Shown here one piece after another: positions 8,932-19,544 of a stretch of DNA of 64,000 nucleotides (positions within the stretch are counted from its first letter, which is position 1; the number at the start of each line of letters is the position of its first letter). The DNA comes from Candidatus Planktophila lacus. GTDB taxonomy: Bacteria; Actinomycetota; Actinomycetes; Nanopelagicales; Nanopelagicaceae. The translations under genes and the position numbers were made by a program. The DNA lies in NCBI RefSeq assembly GCF_002287925.1, contig NZ_CP016769.1:248001-312000 (forward strand), in the 5' to 3' direction. Below the pieces are notes generated by a model. It made no database searches. It worked only from the letters and a program-made list of their open reading frames with translations, and was not told where the DNA came from.

Positions 8932-10308
8932 TTAGAGCGCCTTGAGCGCGCTAACAACTTTAGTTAGTGAAGCCTTCGCATCACCAAAGAGCAACATTGT
9001 CTTTGGATCATAGAGAAGTTCATTTTCAATTCCCGCAAAGCCCGGACGCATCGAACGCTTCAAGAAAATTACGTTTGCAGCGTTGGAAACCTCCAAGATA
9101 GGCATTCCGTAAATTGGGCAACCAGGTGTTGTTTGCGCTGCAGGGTTTACGACGTCATTTGCACCGATAACGATTGCAACATCTGTCTGACCGAAGGTTG
9201 GGTTTACTTCATCCATTTCAGCCAATTGATCGTAAGGAACATTTGCTTCAGCGAGAAGTACGTTCATATGTCCTGGCATACGACCTGCAACTGGGTGGAT
9301 TCCGTAGGCAACATCGATGCCCTTAGAGATCATCAAATCAGCGAGTTCGCGCACAGTGTGCTGTGCTTGTGCAACAGCTAAACCGAAACCAGGAACGATA
9401 ACCACGCGACGTGCGTAGTTAAGAAGAATAGCTACGTCATCCGGTGAACCAGAACGCACTGGACGTTCTTCGCCTGCAGCAGAGACATCTTGTGGCTTGG
9501 CGGTAAAAGCACCGAAGAGAGTTCCAAAGAGCGAACGACCCATCGCATCTGCCATCAAGCGCGTCAAGATTGTTCCGGATGCACCAACGAGCGTTCCAGC
9601 AATAATCAGAAGTGTTGAATCAAGAACATATCCGCTGGCCGCAACTGTTAGACCAGTAAAGGCGTTAAGTAGCGAGATAACGATCGGCACATCTGCGCCA
9701 CCAACTGGAAGCACGAAGAGAACACCGAATAGCAGTGAAAGTGCAGCCAAAACCAAGAGCGGGGTAGTGCCGAGTTCAACTACAACCCAACCTGAAACCC
9801 CGAATACTGCGGCCAGCGTTGCGGCAATAACAAATCTTCCACCAGGGAAAACAACTGGTCGAGTTGTCATCAACTCTTGTAGCTTTAAGAAGGTGATTAT
9901 CGAACCGCTGAAAGAGACGCAACCAACTACTACGGTGAAGACGGTAAAGATAACGACTGCTGTTGAAGCGTCAGCGCCAAGGGCGAGATATTCAACAATT
10001 GCAACGAGCGCTGCGGCACCGCCGCCAACACCATTAAATAACGCAACCAGTTGTGGCATTTGAGTCATCTGAACCTTGCGCGCTGCCGGCACACCAATTA
10101 GCGAACCGACTGCGATTGCACCGATGATCCAACCAAGGTTATTAAGTGGTGCGTTATAGGCAAAGACAACCAAGGTTGAAATCGTTGCGCCGAGTGCACC
10201 AATTAGATTTCCGCGACGGGCGGTCTTTGGGTGAGATAAACCTTTGAGAGCAAGGATGAAGCAGACACCGGCTGCGAGACCGATTAAGTCATACATAGTG
10301 CGGTTCAT
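8932..10308 (-). CDS. pntB: NAD(P) transhydrogenase subunit beta
   Basis: PntB (458 aa) forms the proton channel together with PntAB and carries the NADP(H)-binding domain III of the proton-translocating transhydrogenase. The N-terminal two-thirds contains about eight transmembrane helices. The C-terminal soluble domain (from about residue 285) shows the NADP-binding motif VIVPGFGLAVAQAQ, followed by HPVAGRMPGHMNVLLAEA and the GANDVVNPAAQ block typical of domain III. It overlaps pntAB by 4 nt, so the three pnt genes form one translationally coupled minus-strand operon. The enzyme uses the proton gradient to drive NADPH formation from NADH. Confidence 0.97.
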   Translation of the reverse strand: MNRTMYDLIGLAAGVCFILALKGLSHPKTARRGNLIGALGATISTLVVFAYNAPLNNLGWIIGAIAVGSLIGVPAARKVQMTQMPQLVALFNGVGGGAAALVAIVEYLALGADASTAVVIFTVFTVVVGCVSFSGSIITFLKLQELMTTRPVVFPGGRFVIAATLAAVFGVSGWVVVELGTTPLLVLAALSLLFGVLFVLPVGGADVPIVISLLNAFTGLTVAASGYVLDSTLLIIAGTLVGASGTILTRLMADAMGRSLFGTLFGAFTAKPQDVSAAGEERPVRSGSPDDVAILLNYARRVVIVPGFGLAVAQAQHTVRELADLMISKGIDVAYGIHPVAGRMPGHMNVLLAEANVPYDQLAEMDEVNPTFGQTDVAIVIGANDVVNPAAQTTPGCPIYGMPILEVSNAANVIFLKRSMRPGFAGIENELLYDPKTMLLFGDAKASLTKVVSALKAL

Positions 10309-10598
10309 TTATCTGCTCCCTTCTTATTTCCCTTAAACATTTCGAGCATGCGATCGGTAACGACAAAGCCGCCGATCATGTTGATGGTTGCAAGGATTAT
10401 TGCGACTACAGAAAGAGATAGTTCGAGCGTTGTTTTGCTGTGATCGGCGACGATGATCGCACCGACCAAGATAACGCCGTGAATCGCGTTGGCACCTGAC
10501 ATAAGAGGTGTGTGAAGTGTTGAGGAAACCTTTGAAACAACTTCAAATCCCACAAATACTGCGAGTACGAAGATTGAGACGATCGCCATTGCATCCAT
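10305..10598 (-). CDS. pntAB: NAD(P) transhydrogenase subunit alpha part 2 (membrane)
   Basis: A 97-aa protein with three or four transmembrane helices equivalent to the membrane domain at the C-terminus of E. coli PntA. The conserved SSTLHTPLMSGANAIHGV segment, at the interface with PntB, is present. Separate coding of this part from the NAD-binding part is the three-subunit form found in many Actinobacteria and Alphaproteobacteria. It overlaps its neighbours on both sides by 1-4 nt. Confidence 0.95.
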   Translation of the reverse strand: MDAMAIVSIFVLAVFVGFEVVSKVSSTLHTPLMSGANAIHGVILVGAIIVADHSKTTLELSLSVVAIILATINMIGGFVVTDRMLEMFKGNKKGADK

Positions 10599-11734
10599 TA
10601 CTTGGCTCCTCCGGCACTTGGGTCGCGTCGCTGGCCACCATGAGTAACCGCCGATGCATTGATGATTTCGTCTGCAAAATCAAGATTTAACGCAACTGGT
10701 GCGCCATCTTTTGTTCCAGTCGTCATCAAAGTTAACAAGTTAACGACATTTCGTGAGTACAAACTTGATGCGTGGAATGGCAGTTGGCTCGGTACATCTT
10801 TACCGCCCCAGATACGAACGCCGCCGCTAGTAACAACTACTTCGCCAGGCTTTGAACCTTCAACGTTTCCACCAGTCTCGGCAGCTAAATCAACAATCAC
10901 TGTGCCAGGTTCCATGGCATCGATCATCGCTTGCGTCATCAAACGAGGCGCAGTACGTCCAGGAACTGCAGCAGTTGTAATAACAACATGTGACTTTGCG
11001 ATGTAAGGAGTTAGAAGCTCACGTTGCTTTGCAGCGCGTTCTTCAGTCATCTCGCGCGCATAACCGCCGGCGCCTTCGAGTGATTCAAGTTCGAGTTGGA
11101 TAAATGTTGCGCCCATTGATTTAACTTCATCTGCTGAAGATGGTCGAACATCGTATGCAGAAACAACTGCGCCTAAACGACGAGCAGTGGCAATCGCTTG
11201 CAGACCAGCAACGCCAGCACCAAGTACTAAGACCTGTGCTGGTGTAACGGTTCCGGCTGCAGTCATCAAGAGTGGGAAGAATCGTGGTGACATCTCTGCG
11301 CCAACAAGAACTGCGCGATATCCAGCGCACAAAGCTTGTGAAGTAAGCGCATCCATTGACTGGGCACGTGAGATACGTGGAACTAATTCGAGAGAAAATG
11401 CGGTGACGCCGGCTTTGATTGCAGCGTCAATTGAATCTACAGCGGTGACAGTAGATAGGAATGAAATTGTGATTGCACCACTCTTTAGCGTTGCCATCTG
11501 CGCTGGTGTTAGCGGCTGAACAGAGAGAACTACATCTGCTCCGGCAAGGACATCGCCTTTAACTACAGATGCACCTGCTGCGGCATATGCAGCATCGGTT
11601 CCCTGCGAGTTATCTCCTGCGCCAGATTGGATAACTACTTCATATCCAAGGCGAGTTAACTTATTGATGATGTCAGGAACTAGCGCTACGCGCTTTTCTC
11701 CAGCTTTAACTTCTAATGGGACGGCTACACGCAT
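10598..11734 (-). CDS. pntAA: NAD(P) transhydrogenase subunit alpha part 1 (NAD-binding)
   Basis: PntAA (378 aa from this start) is the soluble NAD(H)-binding domain I. It begins MRVAVPLEVKAGEKRVALVPD, matching the AlaDH/PNT N-terminal signature, and carries the Rossmann motif VLGAGVAGLQAIATARRLGA (about residues 170-190) and the mobile-loop region. The ATG used here is two codons inside a possible TTG start; it is favoured because TATGGT lies exactly 6 nt upstream, giving a leaderless transcript. It is first in the pntAA-pntAB-pntB operon, which runs toward trhO. argF lies just upstream on the same strand with its own promoter. Confidence 0.95.
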   Translation of the reverse strand: MRVAVPLEVKAGEKRVALVPDIINKLTRLGYEVVIQSGAGDNSQGTDAAYAAAGASVVKGDVLAGADVVLSVQPLTPAQMATLKSGAITISFLSTVTAVDSIDAAIKAGVTAFSLELVPRISRAQSMDALTSQALCAGYRAVLVGAEMSPRFFPLLMTAAGTVTPAQVLVLGAGVAGLQAIATARRLGAVVSAYDVRPSSADEVKSMGATFIQLELESLEGAGGYAREMTEERAAKQRELLTPYIAKSHVVITTAAVPGRTAPRLMTQAMIDAMEPGTVIVDLAAETGGNVEGSKPGEVVVTSGGVRIWGGKDVPSQLPFHASSLYSRNVVNLLTLMTTGTKDGAPVALNLDFADEIINASAVTHGGQRRDPSAGGAK

Positions 11735-11746
11735 GGACAAACCATA
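11735..11746 (-). promoter_or_regulatory. Predicted leaderless -10 element of pntAA
   Basis: On the minus strand, TATGGT is followed by 6 nt (ttgtcc) and the ATG of pntAA. It lies between the argF stop and pntAA, so the transhydrogenase operon can be transcribed independently of argF. Confidence 0.55.
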
Positions 11747-11755
11747 CTTGCTGAT

Positions 11756-12694
11756 CTAATTACCTGCGAGTTCTCCACGGGTGAGGTGATAGAGCAGGGC
11801 TTGGATAGTTGTGCGGCGGTGATAGGCCTCGCGCCAAATGACCGACTTCGGGCCATCGATCACGGAAGCTGCTACTTCTTCACCGCGGTGCGCTGGCAAG
11901 CAGTGCATAAAGATGGAATCTTTTTCAGTCAACGCCATCAAATTATCTGTAACTGCAAATGGTGCCAGCACCTTAATCTTCTCTGCGCGCTCTGCCTCGG
12001 GATCTCCCATAGACATCCAAACATCGGTATATAAAACGCTTGCACCTTTTGCAGCTGATTCTGGATCGTTGGTTACTTCAATCGTTGCGCCAGTTTTTTC
12101 GGCGATCTTTTTCGCTTGTGCAACAACATCAGCACTTGGCGCCCATTTTCCATCGGGAGTTGCAGCAACTACATGTGCGCCCATAATCGCACCCATCGTT
12201 AACCAGGCATGAGACATATTGTTTCCATCGCCGAGGTAAACAAATTTTCGATCTTTGATATCGCTTCCAAATGTTTCGCGGATCGTTAACCAGTCAGCAA
12301 GCAACTGAGTTGGATGATCGTCATCAGTTAGCGCATTGATTACAGGAATTGAAGCGTTGGCTCCAAGTTCATCGACATCAGATTGCGCAAAAGTTCTGAT
12401 AATCAAAGCATCGCAATATCCGCTAATTATCTTTGCGGTATCCGCAATAGTTTCACCGCGTCCTAATTGCAGCTCATCTCCGCGAATAAATATTGGAGTA
12501 CCGCCAAGGTGGGCAACTGCTGTTTCAGATGAGAGGCGAGTGCGAGTTGAAGGCTTTGTCATATAAATCGCAACGGATTTGTTCTTTAGACAATCCTGAG
12601 AACGAAGTGGGTTCTTGGCGAATTCGGCTGCAGTGTTTAGCAGCAAATCAACATCGGCTCGCGATAAATCAGCCGTGCGCAGCAAGTCCTTCAT
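11756..12694 (-). CDS. argF: Ornithine carbamoyltransferase
   Basis: ArgF condenses carbamoyl phosphate with ornithine to give citrulline in arginine synthesis. The carbamoyl-phosphate loop STRTR is at residues 49-53, HPTQLLAD follows near residue 132, and the ornithine-side HCLPAHRGEEV motif is near the C-terminus. The length of 312 aa is normal. The start is set at the ATG six nt after TAGAAT; an upstream in-frame TTG would overlap the gap to that -10 box. No other arginine synthesis genes are adjacent, so the pathway is dispersed. It is divergent from a DUF3039 gene. Confidence 0.96.
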   Translation of the reverse strand: MKDLLRTADLSRADVDLLLNTAAEFAKNPLRSQDCLKNKSVAIYMTKPSTRTRLSSETAVAHLGGTPIFIRGDELQLGRGETIADTAKIISGYCDALIIRTFAQSDVDELGANASIPVINALTDDDHPTQLLADWLTIRETFGSDIKDRKFVYLGDGNNMSHAWLTMGAIMGAHVVAATPDGKWAPSADVVAQAKKIAEKTGATIEVTNDPESAAKGASVLYTDVWMSMGDPEAERAEKIKVLAPFAVTDNLMALTEKDSIFMHCLPAHRGEEVAASVIDGPKSVIWREAYHRRTTIQALLYHLTRGELAGN

Positions 12695-12706
12695 CTTCAA
12701 ATTCTA
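12695..12706 (-). promoter_or_regulatory. Predicted leaderless -10 element of argF
   Basis: On the minus strand TAGAAT is followed by 6 nt (ttgaag) and the ATG of argF. It lies 11 bp from the oppositely oriented -10 of the DUF3039 gene in a 36-bp divergent intergenic region. Confidence 0.55.
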
Positions 12707-12717
12707 CCTGCTGCCAC

Positions 12718-12730
12718 TATCCTTTCGGAC
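12718..12730 (+). promoter_or_regulatory. Predicted leaderless -10 element of the DUF3039 gene
   Basis: TATCCT followed by 7 nt (ttcggac) and the ATG. No SD is present. It forms a back-to-back pair with the argF -10. Confidence 0.5.
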
Positions 12731-13000
12731 ATGGGTATTTTCCGTAAGAACTCTCCTGATTTAGAGGGAGATACAGATCTTCTTACCCGTCCCGATCTTC
12801 AAGAAGATGATGGGGGCCACGATCGCTTTGCGCACTATGTAAAGAAGGAAAAGATCGTTGAATCCGCGGTTACCGGTAAAGCGGTACGAGCGCTCTGCGG
12901 CAAGAAATGGATCCCATCACGCGATCCCGAAAAATATCCAGTCTGTCCAGTCTGTAAAGAAATCTATGACGGCCTCCCGCGTAAAACGCCTGATAAGTAA
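12731..13000 (+). CDS. DUF3039 domain protein (zinc-ribbon-like)
   Basis: An 89-aa soluble protein of the actinobacterial DUF3039 family; its function is not known. The conserved C-terminal half ALCGKKWIPSRDPEKYPVCPVCKEI includes three Cys (C-x(n)-C-x-x-C) and a Lys/Trp/Arg-rich segment suggesting a small zinc-binding or nucleic-acid-related fold (inference). The first 25 residues are acidic. The 3' end overlaps the start of the following secreted GH18 gene by 35 nt, suggesting coupling. Confidence 0.88.
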   Translation: MGIFRKNSPDLEGDTDLLTRPDLQEDDGGHDRFAHYVKKEKIVESAVTGKAVRALCGKKWIPSRDPEKYPVCPVCKEIYDGLPRKTPDK

Positions 13001-14735
13001 ATCTTTAGTCGTTGTATTCGCTCTAAGCGTTGTTTTTTCACCGCAAGCACATAGCGCTAATCAGCCTCGCAAAATCCTAACTGGGTGGATTCCTTACTAC
13101 TCAATGAAGACCTCGCTACCAGCTGCGCTAAATAATGCAGATTTAATTAAAGAGGTAATGCCATTTTGGTACACCTTGAAATACAACGGAAAGACTAAAT
13201 CAGCGTATGTCAGCGATCTATATGTCAGTGGTAATCCAAGTATTCCAATGGCAACTCCGCTTGCTGCAATGCGTGCCGCCGGTTTTCAGATTATTCCAAC
13301 AATCACCGACGGGACAGATAAGTTAGTTCTATCCAATTTGCTTGCCAATCCAACGAGCAGAACCCAAATTGCCAAAACGCTAAATGACTATGTGATGGCT
13401 AATAACTTCGATGGTATTGATCTAGATTTTGAAGGTTTCGCATTTGTTGATGGAAATACCACTTGGGCAAAGACCGCGCCATCTTGGGTTGCTTTAGTTA
13501 AGGAGTTGTCAGGGTTATTGCGCGCAAATAATAAATTGCTCTCAGTTTCAACCCCTTACAACTTTAACCCTGCTGAAAGACAGAAGGGTTATACGGTTTA
13601 CGCCTGGCCGCAGATCGCTCCATTTATTGATCGTTTAAGAATCATGACCTATGACTATTCAGTTTCTAAAGTTGGTCCAATCGGGCCACTTGCTTGGACA
13701 GAGAAAACAGTTGCCTATGCCGCTTCAATTATGCCGGCGTCAAAGGTGTATCTCGGCCTTGCAGGTTACGGCCGTGACTGGGTAACCAAGGTAGATGGCG
13801 TATGTCCTGCGCCTTTTGCAAATGCGATAAAAGTTGGCGCAAAGGCTGCAACTTTTGTGATGCGTGATGCTGCAGCACTTGCCGCAAGTTACCAAGTTAC
13901 GCCGGTTTTCGATGCCAAATTTGGTGAGGCAACTTTTACTTATACAAAGTCTTATGAAGGAACCACTGCAGACGGGCGCTCCACAATTTGTACTGCAACG
14001 CGCACAGCTTGGTATCAGAATGCACAGAGCTATAAGTTAAGAAGCGAATTAGTTGCTAAATATAAATTAGGTGGCGTTACCGCTTGGACTTTGGGCATGG
14101 AAGAGCCACTTGCCATGGAGGCAATTCGCCAGACTGCACTAGGTATCGCACCCGTAAAAGTAATTAGCGCTTTAACAGCAGATAAGACTGCGGCGCTTTA
14201 TGGAAATTCAGTTTCGATATCTGCGCAATTGAACTTAGAAGATAAATCACCGGCCGCTAACCTTCCGCTAAGAATTGAAGGCAAGAGTGCAAACGATGCG
14301 ACTTGGCGCGTACTTGGAACAGCAGTGACTGGTGTAGATGGAAGATTTACTACGCCAATTCTCTTAGGCAAATCAACGGCTATTCGTATTGCAACTGATG
14401 GCACATGGGAACGCGCAGAATCCTTAAGTAATGAGATCTCAATATTGATTGATCGCACAATTTCTATTTCGGCTCCCGGCACAGTAAAAGCCAATTCTTT
14501 ATTTGCAATCGATGGGGTAGTTCGCCCAAGAAGTGCTGGTGCTCAAGTCTCGCTCATGAAATTTAGCGCGGGCGCATGGAAGAAAGTTGCGATCGCGACC
14601 ACCAATGAACAAGGCGTCTTTGCCTTTGCCATAGAGAAAGAGCCGCGACAGGTAGCGCGCTATCAAATAATTGTCGAAGGCGATCAACTTTGGCGTCAGA
14701 TAGCTGCTCCAGAGTTCTCTATCATTATCCGGTGA
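12966..14735 (+). CDS. Secreted glycoside hydrolase family 18 protein
   Basis: A 589-aa exported protein. A signal peptide with a hydrophobic core ([12 protein letters not shown]) ends at AHSA, with cleavage after about residue 31. The GH18 barrel follows (about 35-395) with the catalytic motif DGIDLDFE at residues 149-156, including the proton donor Glu156, so it should be active on a GlcNAc-containing glycan such as chitin or peptidoglycan. It resembles the YaaH/chitinase-like branch. The C-terminus (about 395-589) looks like two beta-sandwich repeats, possibly for wall or glycan binding. The ATG used overlaps the DUF3039 gene; a longer upstream start would lack a proper signal peptide. It is followed by clpS with a TGATG overlap. 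Confidence 0.88.
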   Translation: MTASRVKRLISKSLVVVFALSVVFSPQAHSANQPRKILTGWIPYYSMKTSLPAALNNADLIKEVMPFWYTLKYNGKTKSAYVSDLYVSGNPSIPMATPLAAMRAAGFQIIPTITDGTDKLVLSNLLANPTSRTQIAKTLNDYVMANNFDGIDLDFEGFAFVDGNTTWAKTAPSWVALVKELSGLLRANNKLLSVSTPYNFNPAERQKGYTVYAWPQIAPFIDRLRIMTYDYSVSKVGPIGPLAWTEKTVAYAASIMPASKVYLGLAGYGRDWVTKVDGVCPAPFANAIKVGAKAATFVMRDAAALAASYQVTPVFDAKFGEATFTYTKSYEGTTADGRSTICTATRTAWYQNAQSYKLRSELVAKYKLGGVTAWTLGMEEPLAMEAIRQTALGIAPVKVISALTADKTAALYGNSVSISAQLNLEDKSPAANLPLRIEGKSANDATWRVLGTAVTGVDGRFTTPILLGKSTAIRIATDGTWERAESLSNEISILIDRTISISAPGTVKANSLFAIDGVVRPRSAGAQVSLMKFSAGAWKKVAIATTNEQGVFAFAIEKEPRQVARYQIIVEGDQLWRQIAAPEFSIIIR

Positions 14736-15031
14736 TGGTTAAGACTGATACTCAAATCGAAGAGCAGATTCGCGCAATCTTCTCTGGCGATACTCCTTGG
14801 GTCACCATCGTTTGGGATGACCCAGTAAATCTCATGACCTATGTAACTTACGTTTTGATGGAACTCTTTGGTTTCTCTAAAGAGAAAGCCCACGAGTTAA
14901 TGATGAAAGTGCACACTGAAGGAAAAGCGATTGTTTCAACAGGAAGTCGTGAAGAGATGGAGCACGATGTGGCTCGCCTTCATGAATATGGACTATGGGC
15001 AACGCTGCAACGCGGGGACCAAGCGCTATGA
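14735..15031 (+). CDS. clpS: ATP-dependent Clp protease adaptor ClpS
   Basis: ClpS (98 aa) binds N-degron residues and delivers such proteins to ClpAP/ClpCP. The core [22 protein letters not shown] and the downstream helices with [17 protein letters not shown] match the family, including the DDPVN hairpin that contacts the N-terminal residue. The start ATG overlaps the GH18 stop (TGATG). The stop overlaps the start of the DUF2017 gene (ATGA). clpS followed by DUF2017 and a JAMM protease is a conserved actinobacterial order. Confidence 0.96.
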   Translation: MVKTDTQIEEQIRAIFSGDTPWVTIVWDDPVNLMTYVTYVLMELFGFSKEKAHELMMKVHTEGKAIVSTGSREEMEHDVARLHEYGLWATLQRGDQAL

Positions 15032-15582
15032 CATCAGAAGGATTCAAACGCCACGGCAGTAATTCTTACGTCGCTGAATTTGCTGAGAATGAACGCGAGA
15101 TTTTAATTAATTTAGCCGAACAAATCATTGAACTACTTGCCGAACGCGTAGACCATGGACATGAAGATCCACTCGCCGCGATGGTCGGCATAACATCGCA
15201 CGATGCGCCACCTGAAGATGAAGTACTTCATCGCCTCTTGCCGAATGCATATCAAGATCAAGTGGATTCGGCAGAGTTTCGCAGATACACCGAATCAACG
15301 CTTCGCAGTAAAAAGCAGGCCCACGCCATGGCGATGCGAATGTATTTAAAGAGTGCTAAAGATGGAACGGTAGATCTCGATCACGATAGCGCCAATGCCT
15401 GGCTTGGCGGAGTTAACGATATGCGTTTAGCTCTCGGTGTTCGCTTAAATGTTCAAGAACGCACTAGCGATGAGTTAGAACTCTTAGCACCTGATGATCC
15501 ACTTCGTGGCGTCTATATTGTTTATGGATGGCTCGGATGGTTGCAAGAAGGTTTGTTAGCAGCGCTTATGGATGAGAGTTAG
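15028..15582 (+). CDS. DUF2017 domain protein
   Basis: A 184-aa largely alpha-helical protein of the DUF2017 family ([21 protein letters not shown] near the N-terminus; [14 protein letters not shown] and [18 protein letters not shown] near the C-terminus). Its role is unknown. It is nearly always found next to clpS in Actinobacteria, and here its ATG overlaps the clpS stop by 4 nt, so a link with N-end-rule proteolysis is a fair inference from context only. Confidence 0.9.
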   Translation: MTSEGFKRHGSNSYVAEFAENEREILINLAEQIIELLAERVDHGHEDPLAAMVGITSHDAPPEDEVLHRLLPNAYQDQVDSAEFRRYTESTLRSKKQAHAMAMRMYLKSAKDGTVDLDHDSANAWLGGVNDMRLALGVRLNVQERTSDELELLAPDDPLRGVYIVYGWLGWLQEGLLAALMDES

Positions 15583-15594
15583 GATACGACTCTT

Positions 15595-16011
15595 ATGTCA
15601 CTAACTATTTCTAGAGCTTTCGTTGATGCAATTATTGAGCAATCTCGTGCTGAATATCCAGATGAATGCTGTGGCGTAATTCTTGGGCCAATTGGTAAGG
15701 GCTCGCCAGAACGGCTAAAGCCGATGATTAATGCGGCGCACTCACCAACTTTCTACGAATTTGATCCAAAGGATTTATTGGCGCTCTATCGTGAAGTAGA
15801 CGATAACGATGAGGAAATTGTCGTCATTTATCACTCACACACTGAGACCGAAGCCTTTCCATCCCGCACGGATATCGCATATGCCGGCGAACCTGGTGCG
15901 CACTATGTTTTGGTCTCTAGTCGCAAAGAGATTGCACCTGCAATTGAATTCCGTTCTTTCCGAATAATCGATGGAGTTGTAACCGAGGAAGAAGTTTCAA
16001 TTACCGATTAA
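15595..16011 (+). CDS. mec: JAMM metallopeptidase, Mec-type CysO-cysteine peptidase
   Basis: A 138-aa Mov34/MPN/PAD-1 protein with a complete JAMM zinc site: His80-Ser-His82, seven residues, Ser90 and Asp93, with Glu24 as the general acid/base candidate. In Mycobacterium tuberculosis, Mec (Rv1334) releases cysteine from the sulfur carrier CysO after CysM has formed the CysO-cysteine adduct. The adjacent cysO and cysM genes support that assignment. It lies 12 nt after DUF2017. Confidence 0.92.
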   Translation: MSLTISRAFVDAIIEQSRAEYPDECCGVILGPIGKGSPERLKPMINAAHSPTFYEFDPKDLLALYREVDDNDEEIVVIYHSHTETEAFPSRTDIAYAGEPGAHYVLVSSRKEIAPAIEFRSFRIIDGVVTEEEVSITD

Positions 16012-16036
16012 CGCAAATCTTGGCCATAATAAGGGC

Positions 16037-17261
<1,225 letters not shown>

Positions 17262-17273
17262 GGTGCGAGGCGG

Positions 17274-17285
17274 TAGTCTTGCCCT
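17274..17285 (+). promoter_or_regulatory. Predicted leaderless -10 element of murI
   Basis: TAGTCT followed by 6 nt (tgccct) and the GTG start of murI. The identical 6-nt spacer and a GTGAG start recur before argS at 28173. No SD is visible. Confidence 0.5.
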
Positions 17286-18089
17286 GTGAGCGATGCACCA
17301 ATCGGAATATTCGATTCAGGGGTCGGCGGTTTAACCGTCGCACGTGCAATTCTCGACCAACTTCCAAATGAATCTACGCTCTATGTTGGTGATACTGCGC
17401 GCGGTCCATACGGTCCAAGACCGCTAGCTGAGGTTCGCACCTTTGCACTTGAAACTCTTGATTATTTAGTTGAGCAAGGTGTAAAAGCTTTGGTAATTGC
17501 TTGCAACACTGCAAGCGCTGCGATGTTACGTGATGCGCGTGAGCGTTACTCCGTTCCAGTAATTGAAGTGATTCAACCTGCGGTACGCCGCGCAGTTGCA
17601 GCAAGTCGAACTGGTCGCATCGGTGTAATTGGTACACGTGCAACTATTGATTCAAAGGCTTACCTAGATGCGTTCGCAGCCGCTCCGCAGTTGGAGATAA
17701 CTTCTATCGCCTGCCCACTATTTGTGGAGTTTGTAGAGCGCGGTGAAACTTCTGGCGAAGCAATTACCAAGGTCGCTCGCGAATATTTGAAGCCAGTTAT
17801 GGATGCCGATGTCGACACCTTAGTTTTAGGTTGCACTCACTATCCGCTATTAACAGGCGTAATTTCCTATGTAATGGGCAATAACGTCTCACTTGTATCT
17901 AGCGCCGAAGAGACTGCAAAAGATCTCTATAGAACTCTGGTTGAAAACTCATTACTTCGCGCACCTTCTTCTACGCCGGCAACACATCGTTTCTTGGCAA
18001 CGGGGGATTCAGCTGCCTTTGAAGTTCTAGCTCGTCGTTTCCTGGGACCTGAAGTGGGTTCTGTTCAACATATAAATAGCCTCAAATAA
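17286..18089 (+). CDS. murI: Glutamate racemase
   Basis: MurI (267 aa) makes D-glutamate for peptidoglycan. The two catalytic cysteines are Cys73 (ACNTASA) and Cys183 (LGCTHYPLL), and the N-terminal [13 protein letters not shown] signature is intact. The GTG start is supported by the -10-like TAGTCT exactly 6 nt upstream. It lies in the actinobacterial order cysM-murI-rph-rdgB. Confidence 0.97.
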   Translation: MSDAPIGIFDSGVGGLTVARAILDQLPNESTLYVGDTARGPYGPRPLAEVRTFALETLDYLVEQGVKALVIACNTASAAMLRDARERYSVPVIEVIQPAVRRAVAASRTGRIGVIGTRATIDSKAYLDAFAAAPQLEITSIACPLFVEFVERGETSGEAITKVAREYLKPVMDADVDTLVLGCTHYPLLTGVISYVMGNNVSLVSSAEETAKDLYRTLVENSLLRAPSSTPATHRFLATGDSAAFEVLARRFLGPEVGSVQHINSLK

Positions 18090-18114
18090 ATCCAAATAAA
18101 TAGAATGGAAGTAC

Positions 18115-18840
18115 ATGGCACGCAACGACGGAAGAAGTAATGACCAACTTCGCGAAATTAAAATCACTCGCAAGTGGTTAGATCATGCCGAAGGTTCAGT
18201 GCTCGTTGAATTTGGAAAGACTCGCGTTCTCTGCGTCGCCTCATTTACTCCAGGCGTTCCACGTTGGTTAAAGGATTCTGGAAAGGGCTGGGTAACTTCG
18301 GAATATGCGATGTTGCCACGTGCAACTCACACACGCTCTGATCGCGAAAGCGTTAAGGGCAAGCTCGGCGGACGCACTCAAGAAATTTCTCGTCTAGTAG
18401 GTCGCTCACTTCGTGCGATTGTAGATATGAAGGAACTTGGCGAAAATACAATTGTTATCGACTGCGATGTTCTACAGGCAGATGGTGGAACACGCACTGC
18501 TGCAATTACCGGTGCATATGTGGCACTTGCTGATGCAATTTCTTGGGCGAAGTCACAAGGCCATATCAAGGCAGATTCCAAACCACTTAGCGATTCTGTT
18601 GCTGCGGTCTCTGTCGGAATCATCGATGGAGTTCCAATGCTCGATCTTTGCTACGAAGAAGATGTTCGCGCAGATACCGATATGAATGTGGTCTGCAGTG
18701 GAGATGGACGCTTCATTGAAGTTCAGGGAACTGCAGAAGGCGTGCCATTTGATCGCAACTTACTTGATTCACTTCTTGATCTCGCAGTCGCTGGCTGTGT
18801 AGCACTAGGTGAAATACAGAAAGCTGCTTTAGCAAAGTGA
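18115..18840 (+). CDS. rph: Ribonuclease PH
   Basis: RNase PH (241 aa) trims tRNA 3' ends by phosphorolysis. The N-terminus [20 protein letters not shown] and the phosphate-binding region [17 protein letters not shown] are typical, and the acidic catalytic patch [15 protein letters not shown] is present. The length is normal. TAGAAT lies 8 nt before the ATG with GGAAG in between, so translation may use a very short leader. rdgB follows after 10 nt. Confidence 0.97.
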   Translation: MARNDGRSNDQLREIKITRKWLDHAEGSVLVEFGKTRVLCVASFTPGVPRWLKDSGKGWVTSEYAMLPRATHTRSDRESVKGKLGGRTQEISRLVGRSLRAIVDMKELGENTIVIDCDVLQADGGTRTAAITGAYVALADAISWAKSQGHIKADSKPLSDSVAAVSVGIIDGVPMLDLCYEEDVRADTDMNVVCSGDGRFIEVQGTAEGVPFDRNLLDSLLDLAVAGCVALGEIQKAALAK

Positions 18841-18850
18841 ATTTATTCAA

Positions 18851-19483
18851 GTGAGTTCTAACCAAACTCCCCATAAATTACTTCTGGCTACACGCAATAA
18901 AGGCAAGATCGAAGAGTTTCGTCGCATCCTGGAAGATATTGCTGCAGGGCAGATTGAATTAGTTGGCCTTGATCAATTTCCTAACCTTCATGATGTTGAT
19001 GAAACCGGTTCAACCTTTGAAGAAAATGCTTTATTAAAAGCGCGCGAGATGTGTGAAGCATCAGGAATTCCAGCGATCGCAGATGACAGCGGGCTTTGTG
19101 TTGATTACTTAAACGGTGATCCCGGAATTTTCTCGGCTCGCTGGGCGGGAAGCCACGGTGATGACAAAGCAAACACTGCAAAGGTATTGGCCTCACTTGC
19201 AGATGTTCCAGATGAGAAACGCAGCGCGCACTTCACTTGCGTTGCTGCCCTTGCCTTGCCCGATGGCCGTACCCATGTTGAAGAAGGAAAATTCGAAGGT
19301 TGGATTCTGCGTGAGCCGATTGGGGATCAGGGATTTGGCTACGATCCAATTTTCCGCCCCGATGGTTATTCAATATCTAGCGCGCAAATGAGCGCGGAGG
19401 AGAAGGATGCGATAAGCCATCGCGGAAAATCACTCCGCGCTATCGCACCTCATGTCATCAATTTGCTCAACTCCCTAGGCTAA
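18851..19483 (+). CDS. rdgB: XTP/dITP pyrophosphatase (non-canonical purine NTPase)
   Basis: RdgB/HAM1 (210 aa) hydrolyses dITP, XTP and related damaged purine nucleotides to keep them out of DNA and RNA. The N-terminal LATRNKGKIEEFRRIL, the catalytic region IADDSGLCVDYLNGDPGIFSAR (read in parts) and the C-terminal SHRGKSLRA signature are all present. The start codon is GTG. It is the last gene of the murI-rph-rdgB group. Confidence 0.96.
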   Translation: MSSNQTPHKLLLATRNKGKIEEFRRILEDIAAGQIELVGLDQFPNLHDVDETGSTFEENALLKAREMCEASGIPAIADDSGLCVDYLNGDPGIFSARWAGSHGDDKANTAKVLASLADVPDEKRSAHFTCVAALALPDGRTHVEEGKFEGWILREPIGDQGFGYDPIFRPDGYSISSAQMSAEEKDAISHRGKSLRAIAPHVINLLNSLG

Positions 19484-19544
19484 ACTTGGCCTATACGAGT
19501 TAGTTCAAACCCTGATCGTTTCCAATTTTCAAAGGAGTCACATC

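Noticed and set aside
9497-10063. Plus-strand 188-codon frame across pntB
   Set aside because: It is antisense to a highly conserved gene, low in complexity (Ala/Thr/Pro/Val) and lacks a start signal.
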